In this document: positions 8,407 to 19,700 of the stretch, piece by piece
Layout of the letters: the number at the start of each line of letters is the position of its first letter
Position numbering within the stretch: position 1 is the first letter of the stretch
IMG/VR virus record: IMGVR_UViG_3300022752_002834
Span: 1-64,000 of that record
DNA: 64,000 nt
Direction: 5' to 3' (one strand)
DNA from: a virus
Position numbers and translations under genes: made by a program
The notes under the pieces: generated by a model
Seen by the model: the letters and a program-made list of their open reading frames with translations, nothing else
What the model was told of the DNA's origin: nothing
Databases searched by the model: none

Positions 8407-8736
8407 ATGGACCAACCAGAATATAAAAAGATAAGAGAACAAAAGTACAAAGTTGAATCTAAAGAAAGATTGTCAAAGATTCTCAAGAAGAAAATTCAAA
8501 CCACAATGATCGGTGCTTTAAGTAGCATAGAAGAAAATTTTGGTTTTCTATGGGATGACTCAAAACCCGCACTGACTAAAGAAGCTATGAAAGATCTATA
8601 CAATAAAGTAAGATCAGAAATACTAGATAGAGGAAATAATCAAGCTCGCAACATTGATGCTGAATTGTCACAGTACGAAGTTGAGTGGCTAAGATATTCA
8701 ATTAAAATTCCTGTTGTTCAAAAACCACAAAATTAA
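8407..8736 (+). CDS. Conserved helical phage protein, tail-assembly region
   Basis: A 109-residue protein. Three ATGs in frame occur at 8401, 8404 and 8407. AGGAGG ends at 8400, so only 8407 has proper SD spacing (6 bases) and is taken as the start. The protein is helical and charged, with TTMIGALSSIEENFGFLW in the middle and EVEWLRYSIKIPV near the end. I do not recognise a named family. Its position between two related chaperone-like genes and before the tape measure suggests a part in tail assembly. Confidence 0.5.
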   Translation: MDQPEYKKIREQKYKVESKERLSKILKKKIQTTMIGALSSIEENFGFLWDDSKPALTKEAMKDLYNKVRSEILDRGNNQARNIDAELSQYEVEWLRYSIKIPVVQKPQN

Positions 8737-8747
8737 AGGAGGAAAAA

Positions 8748-9593
8748 ATGAGCAAGGATAAAGAAAAAGTCGTAGAAGCAGACGTTAATGGTAACAAAAT
8801 AAAAGTCGTTGTTAAAAAGCCAAATAATGTCACCATTTCACAGGCACAAAGAGTCGGAGCCAAGGCTTGGACAGACTGTGTTAGAGATGGAATTATGACC
8901 AAAAAAGAACTAGAAAAGTTTATGAAAGAGCAAGGCATTTGGGACGATGGCAAAGATAAGGAGCAGAAGACCCTTGTTGAAGAAATCGCCTCGCTAGAAA
9001 AACAGCTATATGTAGGCTCACAAGGCCATACAAAGCTAAAAGCTTCAGAAGGCAAAGATATTGCGATTAAAATGAGAATGAAAAGAGCAGAATTACGAGA
9101 CTTGATTGCGGATCGTATTTCTCTAGAGCAAAATACTGCTGAATCTATTTCGGATAATGCTCGTTTTGACTACCTTGTAGCAAATTGTGCATTTTATGAA
9201 AATGGACAGAAAGTGTATAACTCCTTAGAGGAATATCAGTCTAGGGCAGACGCTGAACCAGCATTTACCGTGGCCTCTACGCTCGCGGGAATGCTATATT
9301 CTGTGGACAGAGATTTCGAAGCCAAATTGCCAGAAAATAAGTTCCTTAAGATGTTTAATTACGTCAATGAGGATCTTAGTCTAGTAAATCAGTCTGGCGA
9401 AACGGTAGATTTAGAAGGTCGCAGAATAGACAAAAATGGTTACTATCTAAACAGCGAAGGTAAGCGTGTAGATAAAGATGGCAACCTCCTAGATGAATTC
9501 GGTAATTATGTTCCCACTGTGGAATATATTACAGAAGATGATTCTGATGAAGAGAAGAAAGATAAACGTAAGAAGAAAACAACGGATAGCTGA
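8748..9593 (+). CDS. Putative tail-assembly chaperone-like protein (paralogue)
   Basis: A 281-residue protein with a strong SD (AGGAGG, 5 bases before ATG). A short beta-like N-terminus is followed by a helical region (residues about 30-135), then residues about 135-215 with SDNARFDYLVANCAFYENG. Residues about 220-255 carry short repeats of the type G-x-R/K-x-D-x-x-G-N/Y-x-L (RRIDKNGYYLN, KRVDKDGNLLDEFGN). The C-terminus is a strongly acidic then basic tail. The first two thirds resemble the protein encoded at 7352. Directly followed by the tape measure, so a chaperone that coats it is a reasonable inference. Confidence 0.45.
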   Translation: MSKDKEKVVEADVNGNKIKVVVKKPNNVTISQAQRVGAKAWTDCVRDGIMTKKELEKFMKEQGIWDDGKDKEQKTLVEEIASLEKQLYVGSQGHTKLKASEGKDIAIKMRMKRAELRDLIADRISLEQNTAESISDNARFDYLVANCAFYENGQKVYNSLEEYQSRADAEPAFTVASTLAGMLYSVDRDFEAKLPENKFLKMFNYVNEDLSLVNQSGETVDLEGRRIDKNGYYLNSEGKRVDKDGNLLDEFGNYVPTVEYITEDDSDEEKKDKRKKKTTDS

Positions 9594-9628
9594 TAGATAG
9601 TGTTGTGTGGCTTTAACAAGGGTACATT

Positions 9629-12600
9629 ATGTCAAGATTTGTACTAACCGCACAACTACAACTTCAAGCACCAAACAATGTAGCTCAAGTCGTTCGCCAA
9701 ATACAGAGCCAGCTAAATAACGTAAACGTTAATGTGCAGGTTCAAGGATCGGCCCAAGCTCAACGTCAACTGCAACAAGTCACGGCCCAAACGCAAGCAG
9801 CAACAACCGCTGCTGATCGTATGGGTCGTGCTTTTGCTGTTTCTATTCGTAGGTTTGCTGCTTTCTCTATTGCCACCAGAGCGGTCGGTCTTTTTACATC
9901 AACATTATCTGATGCTATAAAGTCAGCTATTGATTTTGAAAGAGAGATGGTGCGTGTTAGTCAGGTTACTGGTCAAAGTATAGGGAATTTAAAATTTCTT
10001 ACCAAGGCTATTACTGATTTGTCAACAGGTCTTGGCGTTTCTTCTAAAGATTTACTAAATACTGGACAGTTATTATTACAAGCTGGTATTAGTGCAAAAG
10101 ATACTGAAGTTGCGTTAAAAACACTAGCCAAAGCAGCACTTGCTCCTAACTTTGATAGTTTAAGCGAAACAACAGAAGGTGCTATTGCTATTCTTGCTCA
10201 GTTCCAAGAAGGCGTTGGAGCTTTAGAAAAGCAACTTGGTGCTATTAATGCTGTTGCTGGTGCGTTTGCGGTAGAAGCTGGTGACTTAATTGACGTTATT
10301 CGTCGCGCTGGTGGTGTGTTTAAATCATCGGGTGGCGATCTTAATGAACTTATTGCGTTGTTTACGAGTGTGCGAGCCACAACGCGCGAAAGTGCTGAAA
10401 GTATTGGTACTGGCTTGCGTACTATTTTTACTCGTATTCAGCGCCCTAAAACAATCGAATTCTTAAAACAGTTTGGTGTGGAACTTGTTGACTTAGAGGG
10501 TAAATTCGTTGGTCCATTCGAAGCAGTTAAAAGATTGAGTGCTGCTTTATCTGGATTGGGTGAAGGCGATATTACGTTTATCAGAATTGCTGAAGAACTT
10601 GGTGGGTTCCGACAAATTGGTAAAGTATTACCATTGCTACAACAGTTTAGCACAGCACAAGCCGCACTTAATGTTGCTAATAAGGCTGGTAATAGTCTAA
10701 CTCAAGATGCTGCTACCGCACAGCAAGCACTTGCTATTAGAATTCTTAAAGTAAAAGAAGAATTCTTAGCCTTAGTAAGAAGTATGACTGAAACTAGCAC
10801 TTTCCAAATAATGGCAAATACTGCTTTATCATTAGCTTCTGCATTAATTAAGATTGGTGAAGCTATTAAACCACTACTTCCATTATTGGCCGCAGTCGCA
10901 GCGGTCAATTTTGCTAAAGGTATTTCTGGTTTTGCTGGCGGATTAATGAGAGGTATGCAGTCAGGACGCACATACAGTACCGGTGGTAAGGTTCATCACT
11001 TTGCAAGAGGTGGTATGGTTCCCGGTACTGGTAATCGTGATACTGTTCCTGCGATGTTGCAACCCGGTGAGTTTGTTATCAAAAAGAGTAGTGTTAATAA
11101 ACTTGGTGCTAGTAATTTGGCGGCTATGAATGAGAATCGCTTTGCGCTAGGAGGTCAAGCAAGAAAATTCGGTATCGCTTCATTATTACCTATGGATAAT
11201 CCGCCAAAAGAAGAAAAAGCAACAATACCAATATCAAATATAAGACAATTTTTATCTAAAAAAGCTGGTGGTAAAAATATTGTCAAGAAAGGTAATTTAG
11301 AAAATGTTGATACTACAATTAGAGGAATACTTGGTCTTAAAGGTCAACAGTCGGTAAAAACTTCCGCAATAGCAGAAACAATGTCTAGGCAAGACGTTGC
11401 ATCAAAAATTGAAAAAAGAGTAGAATTATCTATTCAAAAGCTTATAGATAACTCAGCTTCTGCATTAGGTAAATCCTTATCTATTAATGTGGAACGCAAA
11501 GCCGATAATTCTATAGTTAAATCAGTTGGTTCTGCTTCTACAATAGGCTCTGTTTTTGAAGGTGCGCTCGCTATGTTGGGCGCTCCTATGGATACCGGAA
11601 AAGGCGAACAAGATCCGATTGATTTTCCAAGAGGATTGGGACCAAATTTTGCTAGTGCATTTCAGTCTTTGGTTGGTATACCAGTTGACGCAAAAAGAAC
11701 TGCTTCTAAAAAAATATTAAAAGACACAGCCAATAGAAAAGCCGCAGCATATTTAGCAAACGCAGTTTATAGTGATCCTAGATGGCAAGCTTTATCAAAT
11801 TCTTCTACACAAAATCTTGATCCAAATAAATCATATACTTTACAACAACTAGGACTTAGTGCCAAAGACGCTAAAAGTAGAGGATATAGAGGGGTAGGCG
11901 GATTATACAAATTAGAATCCCAAAATAAAAATCTGGGTGGAATTATACAAAAATTTGCCAAAGGCGGTATGGCCCAAGCTCCTCTTATTGATGATATTGT
12001 AAACGCCACTGGAACAATGATGCCTCGCCCAAGTTCAGCAATTGCAGCATTGATAAGTGCTGGTGGTGGAGCAATTGACATAGATAGAACTATTAAACGT
12101 ACTATAGGTGATAAAGCTTATGGTATGGCTAAAACTTCGGGCCAACAATCAGCAGCATTAGATAAATATTTCCGCGATCCACAAGCAAGATTGCGTGATG
12201 TAACATCGGCGCCACTAACAACACTTGGAAGAGAATTGCAAGCAGCAATAAAATCTGGACAATTACAACCCGGTAAACTTTCTATTATAAGCAAATCTCA
12301 AAGAGTTCCGGGGGTTGCGGAGTATCTTAACAGATTATTTGGTATTCCTTTAGCGAATATGATTTTCACTGGCGGCGGTAGCAAACAGCCCGCAATGGAT
12401 GCTTTAAGAAATAAAGGTCCAAGAGCTAGTAGAGTCGCCAAATTTGCTGCTGGTGGCGGGGTTGGAACTGATACTGTTCCTGCGTTATTAACTCCCGGTG
12501 AGTTTGTTATTAATAGATCTTCTGCTCAAAGTATCGGTTATGGTAATCTTAATCGCATGAATAAGGTTGGTAGATATGCTAAAGGTGGGGTTGTTCAGCG

Positions 12601-15600
12601 TTTTGCTAAAGGTACATCTGGAACAGGAGCTAAACCAAAAGGGGATATTTTTCTTGAACAGGCATCATCTAATTTGAGTGGCCTTGATAAGTTTGCTCTT
12701 AGGTTAGACAAATTAGCGGGTGGGTCTTTGTCTAAATTGGGTTCATCTATTGAGTCGCTTGTTTCTAAAATGCGCGGCACAGAATCTGGATATCAACGAT
12801 TACAAAGAGAAACAACGTTTTTGAATAGCATTTTACCAAATTTTGGTAGTACTATCGAAGCCAATAATAAAGCAAATAAACGAACTCTGGGTGCGCAAGT
12901 ATATGTCACTGGAGGACTATACGATTATTTCAAGAGTTTGAAAGATAGCGGAGCTTCTCAGCAAAAGATTTTATCAGAAGCCCATAAGTATATAAATGGA
13001 ATTAATCAGAATACAGCAGCTTTGCAGCAAGGTACTACGTTACAAAATCTTGCTAATAATTCTTTGAAAGCCAATACGTCAGCAGCAACTTCTTCTGCAA
13101 ATCCAGCAACAAGACAAACTCAAGCTCAAAAAATGGGTATGTCTACTGCTAATGTTTTAACTGCTGCTAGAACTCAAGCGGGTTCAGCAGCTTCAACGAC
13201 TTCATCACCAATTAGCGGATCATTAAATGCTTGGAACGCTGCTACAACCGGAGTTAAGAACAATACAGCGGCCACAGTCGCTAATACAAATGCTAATAAA
13301 GGTGCTGCCAAGAGCGCGATGGATGTTGTCAATAACAACAAAATGTTTGCTGCTAGTATGGCTACTAGCTTGATTGCTGGCTTCTTACCGGCAGTTGATG
13401 AAAATAGCGGAGCAATGCTTAGACTTACACACTCACTACTTGGATTAGTGACAACTATTACTAGTGTTGGATTTGCTCTTGAGGCTTTTGGATTAAAGCT
13501 AAACAAGAGTCAAATAATGGACTTTTTAAGTGGAAAAGGCAAAGGGATATCTGGTAGTATTGTTAATAAAACTTCTGCATATGCTAGAGCAGGAACATCG
13601 GCTTTGGGTAGAGGTCTTTCTTCTGTTCAAATACCCGGTATGCCAACCTTTTCTAAAGGCTTACAATCTTTAGGTGGACAATTAACAAAACTAGCTCCGT
13701 CTGTTGGCAAAGCAGCAGGATCTTTCATGTCTTTATTAGGTCCGCTAGTTGCTATTGCTGGTAGCGCATTTGTCGCCACTAAAGCTTTTGAAGCCGCTAT
13801 AGAAGCTGTGTACAATTTTGAAGGAAGATTGAAAATGGCAGTAGAAGCTGGAAATATAGACAAAGCAAAAGCAGTGGCTGGAGAAAGAGCAAGCTTCCAA
13901 GGCGCTAATGTTGTACGAGGCGGTGGAGCTACCGCCGGTGCTGTCTTGGGTTTTATTCTTGGTGGACCAATAGGCGCAGCCATTGGTGCTGGTCTTGGGG
14001 CAGCTGTGGGAACTTTAGCTGCTAATTTATTGCCAGAAGGTGTGCTTGATTCATTAAATGTTATGTTTGGTGGAGATACTAGGGCTAGCGCAATTGCTTT
14101 AGCAGCAGCACAGGCTGGCGCTGTCAAAACACAAAAAGAACTTGAAAAAGCACAAAAAACTGCTACTAATGCAATGCAAGATTTTGAAAACGGAAGTATA
14201 AATGCTTCTGAAGCTTTATCTCGCATTAGAACAGCCACTGCGGAAGCTACAAAACAAGAAAAACGAGCTAGCGACTTTGCAATATCTAATTTAGAAAATA
14301 GAGCTAGTGACGGATTTACTGGAAGAAATATAGCATCAACATTAACTTTTGGAATGGTTGAGTCTTCTTCTGCTAGAAATCAAAGATTAGGACAACAAAG
14401 CGCAGAACAAATTCGCCAAAGTGCTAGATTCCAGAATGAAGCTTTTCAAATGGAGTCTGGCGCAAGAGCAGCTACAATTAGATCCGGTTTTGCTAGAGGT
14501 AGATCAAGATCAGAAATAGAAGCAGAAGCAACAGGAAACCTAAGAAATAGAAGAACAGAATTACTACAAAATGCTCAAAAGGCTTTACGTGCTGGAGATG
14601 AGCAATCTGCAAATGCGTTCAACGAAGCCGCAGAACAACTGCGAGGTCAAATAGAACAAGTAGAAAGAGAAATGGCAAACCTTGAAAAAGAGGTTCTTAG
14701 AGCTAAAGCCGCTTTTGATGCTATGAATCTTGGATTACGCGGACCAACAGCAACCGCTACAGCCATGAGTGCCAGTATGGATAGATTTGTTGCTGGCCTT
14801 GAGGTTGGTGGCAGCACATTTGTTGCTAACACAGAATTTTTATCCGCAGCTATGGGCAGTGCTGCTCAAGCTATGGATCCTGCTGAAATAAAACAAGCGA
14901 TTGATGATGTTGCAAACAATTTAAGTGATATGGGTGCTAATCCTGCAAAATTTAGAGCAAATACGGAAGCATTTATACAAGCGCAACAAAACTATAATAA
15001 AGCCTTTGAAAAGATTAGATCAAATATTCAAGCTAGAAGAGAAAGAGGACAATCACCCGGTGATACACCAGATGAAATTAAAAAAGCATTTGCTTCTGAA
15101 TTAACAGCTGGACTTGGTGACGAAGCCAAGAAAAACTTAACAGCGATAATAGAAAACATACCACTAAGTCCAGAAGAAGTAGATAAGCTACTTGCCGGTG
15201 ACTTATCAGTATTTGGTGACAAACTTAGCGAAGCTGGCAAGAAACAGTTTGAAGAAATAATGAAGATCGCTCAAGAGCGACAAAAAGCTGAACAGGTAGT
15301 TATTAGTTTAATTCACAAGAGAGCAGACGCTGAAAGAAATCTTGCAAGCGCACAAAAAGAAGCGGTCGATCTTTATATTGAAGGTCGAGACGTTCAAGCT
15401 AAATATGGTGGAGTTGCTGTTACATCTGGAGAAAAACGAGCCGCCATAGTAGCAAAAGCAAACGCTGGTGCTGGTAATGCTGGATTACAAGCAATGAGAA
15501 CAGGGAGCGTTGCTGAAATCAGAGCAAGAAATGCACAAATTGCTGGAGGAATATTTGGAATAGAGGCCAGAAGAAGAACTGATGGTGGTATGCAAGGAAG

Positions 15601-16759
15601 ATCTGGAGCAGAAGCTGACATAACTCAACAAAATCTACAGCAAGCCCAAAAAGACCAAATAGATACTATTCGTTCACTAATCAAACTAGAAGAAGAAGAA
15701 CTAAAGATTATTCAAGAGAAAAATAAGATGGAAAAAGATTCATTGGAATCTTTGATTAGTGGCGATATTGACAAGTTCTTTGAACAGCAAGCAGCAGTTG
15801 GCGCTCAAGCAGCAATTGCAACTGGTGATATGACTCTAGCAAACCAATTTGGTAGCAAAGCAATTGGAGATGCATTCAAAGATATTCAACGTCAACAAGA
15901 AGCTGGTGTTCAAAGTTTATATGGTAGGCAGCTTTCTGGTCCCGGAGGATTAACAGAACAAGCGGCTGGTGCAGCATTAGCATCTAGAGGAGTCATGGAT
16001 CCAAGAATGGCCCAAACTCTTGCTGGAACAACTCCAGAAGAAGCAGCGGCTCAAAGAAGATTACAAGAACTTGGTGGTGTTCTTGGCGAAACAGGAGCAT
16101 GGCAACAAGCAACAGCAGAAATGCAAGTACAAACAGCTAGCATCAATGTAAGTAATGCAGAAGTTAAATTAGCACAAATAGAAGAACGCGGTAGACAAGC
16201 CGCAGAAGGATTTGCTAGAGGTGGCGTTGTATATGCAAATCGCGGAATGTTTGTTCCAAGAGGAACCGATACTGTTCCTGCAATGTTAACACCCGGAGAG
16301 TTTGTTGTCAGAAGAGAAGCCGTAAATAGAGGCAATAATCTACAGCTATTACACGCAATAAATGATAACTCTGGATCTCAAGGTTTTGCAAGAGGTGGAA
16401 AAGTTGGCTATTATAATAACGGTGGAAGAGTTCAGTACAAAGCTGGCGGTGGATTACTTGGTAGTATTGGTGGCGCTCTTGGCATAGATCCGCAATTAGT
16501 TACTAATCTAGGCAATATATTCAATACTTTCGTTAGCGGGTTTAATGAGAGTATAAAAAATCTTCAAAATACAAAGTTACAAGTCAAACTAGATAGTGTG
16601 AATGTTAATGTGAATTTGAATGGCACAAGCATGTTAACTCAGATATCTGATCAGACAAGACAAGAAATAATGAAACAAGTTGTTCAAAAGATTCAGAACG
16701 AATATAGCGTTGGTCCCGGTGGAAAATTAACAGAAAATAGAAGTAATTTACCAAGGTAA
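9629..16759 (+). CDS. Tape measure protein with embedded HAD-like segment
   Basis: A 2376-residue protein that should set tail length; at roughly 0.15 nm per residue this predicts a tail near 350 nm. Residues about 65-420 form the TP901-type tape-measure core (FEREMVRVSQVTGQS, SSKDLLNTGQLLLQAG, TRESAESIGTGLRTIFTRIQ). Three copies of the tape-measure motif DTVPA-L-PGEFV occur near residues 470, 946 and 2210, each preceded by Gly-rich FARGG or GGG stretches. Between the first two lies a HAD-like segment: D817-I-D819-R-T, then SIISKSQRVPG near 886 and GGGSKQPAMDALR near 918. Hydrophobic Gly-rich segments near residues 405-440, 1245-1290 and 1435-1470 could insert in the host membrane. Long helical regions follow. 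SD AGGG lies 6 bases before ATG. Confidence 0.92.
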   Translation: MSRFVLTAQLQLQAPNNVAQVVRQIQSQLNNVNVNVQVQGSAQAQRQLQQVTAQTQAATTAADRMGRAFAVSIRRFAAFSIATRAVGLFTSTLSDAIKSAIDFEREMVRVSQVTGQSIGNLKFLTKAITDLSTGLGVSSKDLLNTGQLLLQAGISAKDTEVALKTLAKAALAPNFDSLSETTEGAIAILAQFQEGVGALEKQLGAINAVAGAFAVEAGDLIDVIRRAGGVFKSSGGDLNELIALFTSVRATTRESAESIGTGLRTIFTRIQRPKTIEFLKQFGVELVDLEGKFVGPFEAVKRLSAALSGLGEGDITFIRIAEELGGFRQIGKVLPLLQQFSTAQAALNVANKAGNSLTQDAATAQQALAIRILKVKEEFLALVRSMTETSTFQIMANTALSLASALIKIGEAIKPLLPLLAAVAAVNFAKGISGFAGGLMRGMQSGRTYSTGGKVHHFARGGMVPGTGNRDTVPAMLQPGEFVIKKSSVNKLGASNLAAMNENRFALGGQARKFGIASLLPMDNPPKEEKATIPISNIRQFLSKKAGGKNIVKKGNLENVDTTIRGILGLKGQQSVKTSAIAETMSRQDVASKIEKRVELSIQKLIDNSASALGKSLSINVERKADNSIVKSVGSASTIGSVFEGALAMLGAPMDTGKGEQDPIDFPRGLGPNFASAFQSLVGIPVDAKRTASKKILKDTANRKAAAYLANAVYSDPRWQALSNSSTQNLDPNKSYTLQQLGLSAKDAKSRGYRGVGGLYKLESQNKNLGGIIQKFAKGGMAQAPLIDDIVNATGTMMPRPSSAIAALISAGGGAIDIDRTIKRTIGDKAYGMAKTSGQQSAALDKYFRDPQARLRDVTSAPLTTLGRELQAAIKSGQLQPGKLSIISKSQRVPGVAEYLNRLFGIPLANMIFTGGGSKQPAMDALRNKGPRASRVAKFAAGGGVGTDTVPALLTPGEFVINRSSAQSIGYGNLNRMNKVGRYAKGGVVQRFAKGTSGTGAKPKGDIFLEQASSNLSGLDKFALRLDKLAGGSLSKLGSSIESLVSKMRGTESGYQRLQRETTFLNSILPNFGSTIEANNKANKRTLGAQVYVTGGLYDYFKSLKDSGASQQKILSEAHKYINGINQNTAALQQGTTLQNLANNSLKANTSAATSSANPATRQTQAQKMGMSTANVLTAARTQAGSAASTTSSPISGSLNAWNAATTGVKNNTAATVANTNANKGAAKSAMDVVNNNKMFAASMATSLIAGFLPAVDENSGAMLRLTHSLLGLVTTITSVGFALEAFGLKLNKSQIMDFLSGKGKGISGSIVNKTSAYARAGTSALGRGLSSVQIPGMPTFSKGLQSLGGQLTKLAPSVGKAAGSFMSLLGPLVAIAGSAFVATKAFEAAIEAVYNFEGRLKMAVEAGNIDKAKAVAGERASFQGANVVRGGGATAGAVLGFILGGPIGAAIGAGLGAAVGTLAANLLPEGVLDSLNVMFGGDTRASAIALAAAQAGAVKTQKELEKAQKTATNAMQDFENGSINASEALSRIRTATAEATKQEKRASDFAISNLENRASDGFTGRNIASTLTFGMVESSSARNQRLGQQSAEQIRQSARFQNEAFQMESGARAATIRSGFARGRSRSEIEAEATGNLRNRRTELLQNAQKALRAGDEQSANAFNEAAEQLRGQIEQVEREMANLEKEVLRAKAAFDAMNLGLRGPTATATAMSASMDRFVAGLEVGGSTFVANTEFLSAAMGSAAQAMDPAEIKQAIDDVANNLSDMGANPAKFRANTEAFIQAQQNYNKAFEKIRSNIQARRERGQSPGDTPDEIKKAFASELTAGLGDEAKKNLTAIIENIPLSPEEVDKLLAGDLSVFGDKLSEAGKKQFEEIMKIAQERQKAEQVVISLIHKRADAERNLASAQKEAVDLYIEGRDVQAKYGGVAVTSGEKRAAIVAKANAGAGNAGLQAMRTGSVAEIRARNAQIAGGIFGIEARRRTDGGMQGRSGAEADITQQNLQQAQKDQIDTIRSLIKLEEEELKIIQEKNKMEKDSLESLISGDIDKFFEQQAAVGAQAAIATGDMTLANQFGSKAIGDAFKDIQRQQEAGVQSLYGRQLSGPGGLTEQAAGAALASRGVMDPRMAQTLAGTTPEEAAAQRRLQELGGVLGETGAWQQATAEMQVQTASINVSNAEVKLAQIEERGRQAAEGFARGGVVYANRGMFVPRGTDTVPAMLTPGEFVVRREAVNRGNNLQLLHAINDNSGSQGFARGGKVGYYNNGGRVQYKAGGGLLGSIGGALGIDPQLVTNLGNIFNTFVSGFNESIKNLQNTKLQVKLDSVNVNVNLNGTSMLTQISDQTRQEIMKQVVQKIQNEYSVGPGGKLTENRSNLPR

Positions 16760-16763
16760 AAAT

Positions 16764-19700
16764 ATGTCAGATTGTTTTATTTGTGTAAATAATCATTCAT
16801 TAAAAGTAGATGGAAGTTCTAAAATAAGAGCCAATGCTACTCTTAGTAATGTTTTGTCAGGTAGACTTGGTGGAGTTGCCAAGATCAACCCAAACAAGAT
16901 TCAACAACCAGCACTATTAAAAGGTAAATTTTCTGGTTCTGGTAAAATATTGGGCAAGCCCAAGCTATCTCATAATTTAAGAGCCTTGGGTGCTGTAGAA
17001 ATAGTTGATATAAAAGCTCACTTAGTTGTTAATGGAGTAGCAAGATCAAGATTATCTTCCTCTATTAATATCAATGATCTATATGCTGATAAGTTTGGTG
17101 GCAATATTGATGGGCTAAATGATATAGATAACTTTGCCTCAGTACAAAAATTATATCCAATAAGAGACATAACAACCAGCCTAAACAATAGTTACTTTGT
17201 TAATAAGAATTTATCATCTGGCAATTTATATCAAAGTATTGATGAGGGGATATTTACTGGAAACTATAATCAAAATCTAAAACAGAGCAATAGAATATCA
17301 GACGATAATCTATCTTTTATACAACCATCGTCAGTTTTTACAAGTGGCACATTTAGATATAAATGCGAAGTTAATAAACCGTATCATCATCCAAAAAATA
17401 GCTTCCTATTCATACGTGCCTCTGCCCCATTATCAAATTATGGATCGAACATTGCTCCAGAGTATCGCATACATAACATTAAATTAGAAGATCCATCTGG
17501 TAATCTTATAATCAAATATAAAGAAGTATTCTTACGTGGTGATGCTGATTATACCAATAACTATATAAATTATTCCACGTACATTTCGGAACCGCTAATT
17601 AATAATGCTAATCTACACTCTTGGGATGAAAATTATCCAATATTAGGCGCGGCTAGTGGCTACACTCTTAGTATGGATTTTGATGTTATTTGCTTAGACG
17701 ATCCATTCGCTGAAGGTTTCGATAAAGGTTACGAAGAGTTAGTTTGTTCAGTAGACTTTCTTAATACATCCAACAACGATTATCTATCTATAGATGGATC
17801 ACCAATGTCGGCCCAATCTCAGGGCTACATACTCAATCCAACAAATTCCCTAAGAATATCTGCAATCGAAATTGGAAATAGTGGCGAACTATGTTCATCT
17901 TGCAGTCCAAGCGGAACCAAATATGAATCTAAACTTGGTTTTTATGTAGAGGTAAATTCTATTGGACAAAGATTATCAAGAAATATATTGCCAAGCCAAG
18001 TATTAGTTAATACATATGACGCTGGAATATATCCAGAAGGTTATAGTTTGTGGAGATCTTCTCCAGACTCATTTGCTAATACAGCAGACAATACTAGCAC
18101 AAGTGGATCTATTGTTCTACTAAATAAATTACAAAATACATCAATTTCAGATTATATAACATTAATAAATAGCGACCCAGTTTCTGATAGCGGAAGACTT
18201 ACACTAAAATTTAGTCATACACCACCAAGATATGCATCAACGTTAACGGAGGGTGCTTTTGGTTTTGGTAATAACAACTTTGATTCAGCAGAATTGCAAA
18301 GTATAGCAGAGACTGACAGTTTCTTTAAGATTGATAGTATAGAACTAAAAGTTATCGCCAAAAAAGCTATAGGGTCCGACGATTATGTTCTTGATATTCT
18401 TGGGTATAGCGATGATAGATTATTAAATATAACACCAAAGATTGGTGCATTTTTACAAAACGCAGAAAGTGGCGTTGGGTTAATACCATCGGTGTCTGGC
18501 TTTAGAGGAGTAGATGATCTCGCTCTATCGGCAGAAAGCATATCAGACAAGGCTTCTTACTACGAAAATCCAATTACAAGTGTTAGTGCTGGTGACCATT
18601 ATCTACTATCATCTCTACCTGTAATTAGCGGCACAACATTCCAAGAGTATACTATCCCACTTAATATTTATCTAGATAGTAACCAACTAGGAAATGCCAC
18701 GGATTATTCTCTTAGTTCGTATTTTGAAAATCTATATCTAGATTTATATCCAATACCAACTGGGGCGAGCATATCAACAGTTCAATTAATAATCTACTAC
18801 AAGCCATCCAACGGTTTGATGTTGCATACCCTTGGTACACCAAGCTCAAAAGAACTCGGTCTAAAAGATATCAAACTATTACCACTAGGTAGAGAATCAT
18901 CAGATGATATTTTGATTAACAGCGATGTTGGTGATGAAAGACTATCGTATATCAGCGGAATTCCGCACGGCTATGGCGAACAAACAACACTAAAAACAAA
19001 TTACTCCAGAAGATGGAGAGGCGTTGATGGAAACGTTGTTAATGGCCCATATTATCCAGCCGCATTTGATTTCTCATTCTATAACCCGGAAGCAAACAAC
19101 CCGTTCTTAGATGGTTATTATGATCTGACAAATATCAGTGGTGATTTTATAGTATCAGACGATTATGCTCACAGCGGTTACTACAATGGGTCAGCAACTG
19201 TTCTAAAGAATATAGGGTGGAGATTTAAAAATACTCAACTCTTCCCACACAATACAGATTATACAACAATAGATTGGACTCAATCTGGAGATCCTCTTTA
19301 TGGTAAAATTTGTGACGCTTTTGATTCAGCATTAAGAGTATCTGGCGAATTTGGAAATATTAATTTTGGAAATGTACCAACTAATAGTGGATTCTCACTA
19401 TATATTAGATTTACTCCAGATTATAATATGAGCGGTGTTAACTATAACCTTTTCAACTCTGGCGTTATAGCATCCAAATATGATAGCGGTCAAGAATTGG
19501 AATTTTGGTTTGGATTTGAGAACGAAAGATTAACTCTCAAAGCAAAAGATATAAATACCAATGGTTCTCCATTGGTATCTATTTCCGATTCTAAGACTTA
19601 TGATCAATATCAATATCCATTATCAACATTGATATACTATACCCCCGGAGCAATGGCAATATTGGCCTATAATGAAATTGATGATAATGCTGGATCAGCA

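Noticed and set aside
9211-9222. GTGTATA inside the gene at 8748 (and one near 27856)
   Set aside because: Both lie within coding sequence without a start codon and SD about 36 bases downstream.
7352-9593. Programmed -1 frameshift in the tail chaperone genes
   Set aside because: Genes are joined by ATGA-type overlap or separated by an SD; no slippery heptamer is seen at the frame ends.
13627-14238. 203-codon antisense frame within the tape measure
   Set aside because: Low-complexity Ala/Pro/Ser translation opposite a well-supported gene, no ribosome binding site; a product of codon bias on the other strand.
19548-19558. TATAAATA within the giant gene
   Set aside because: Coding, no gene start downstream; expected by chance in AT-rich DNA.
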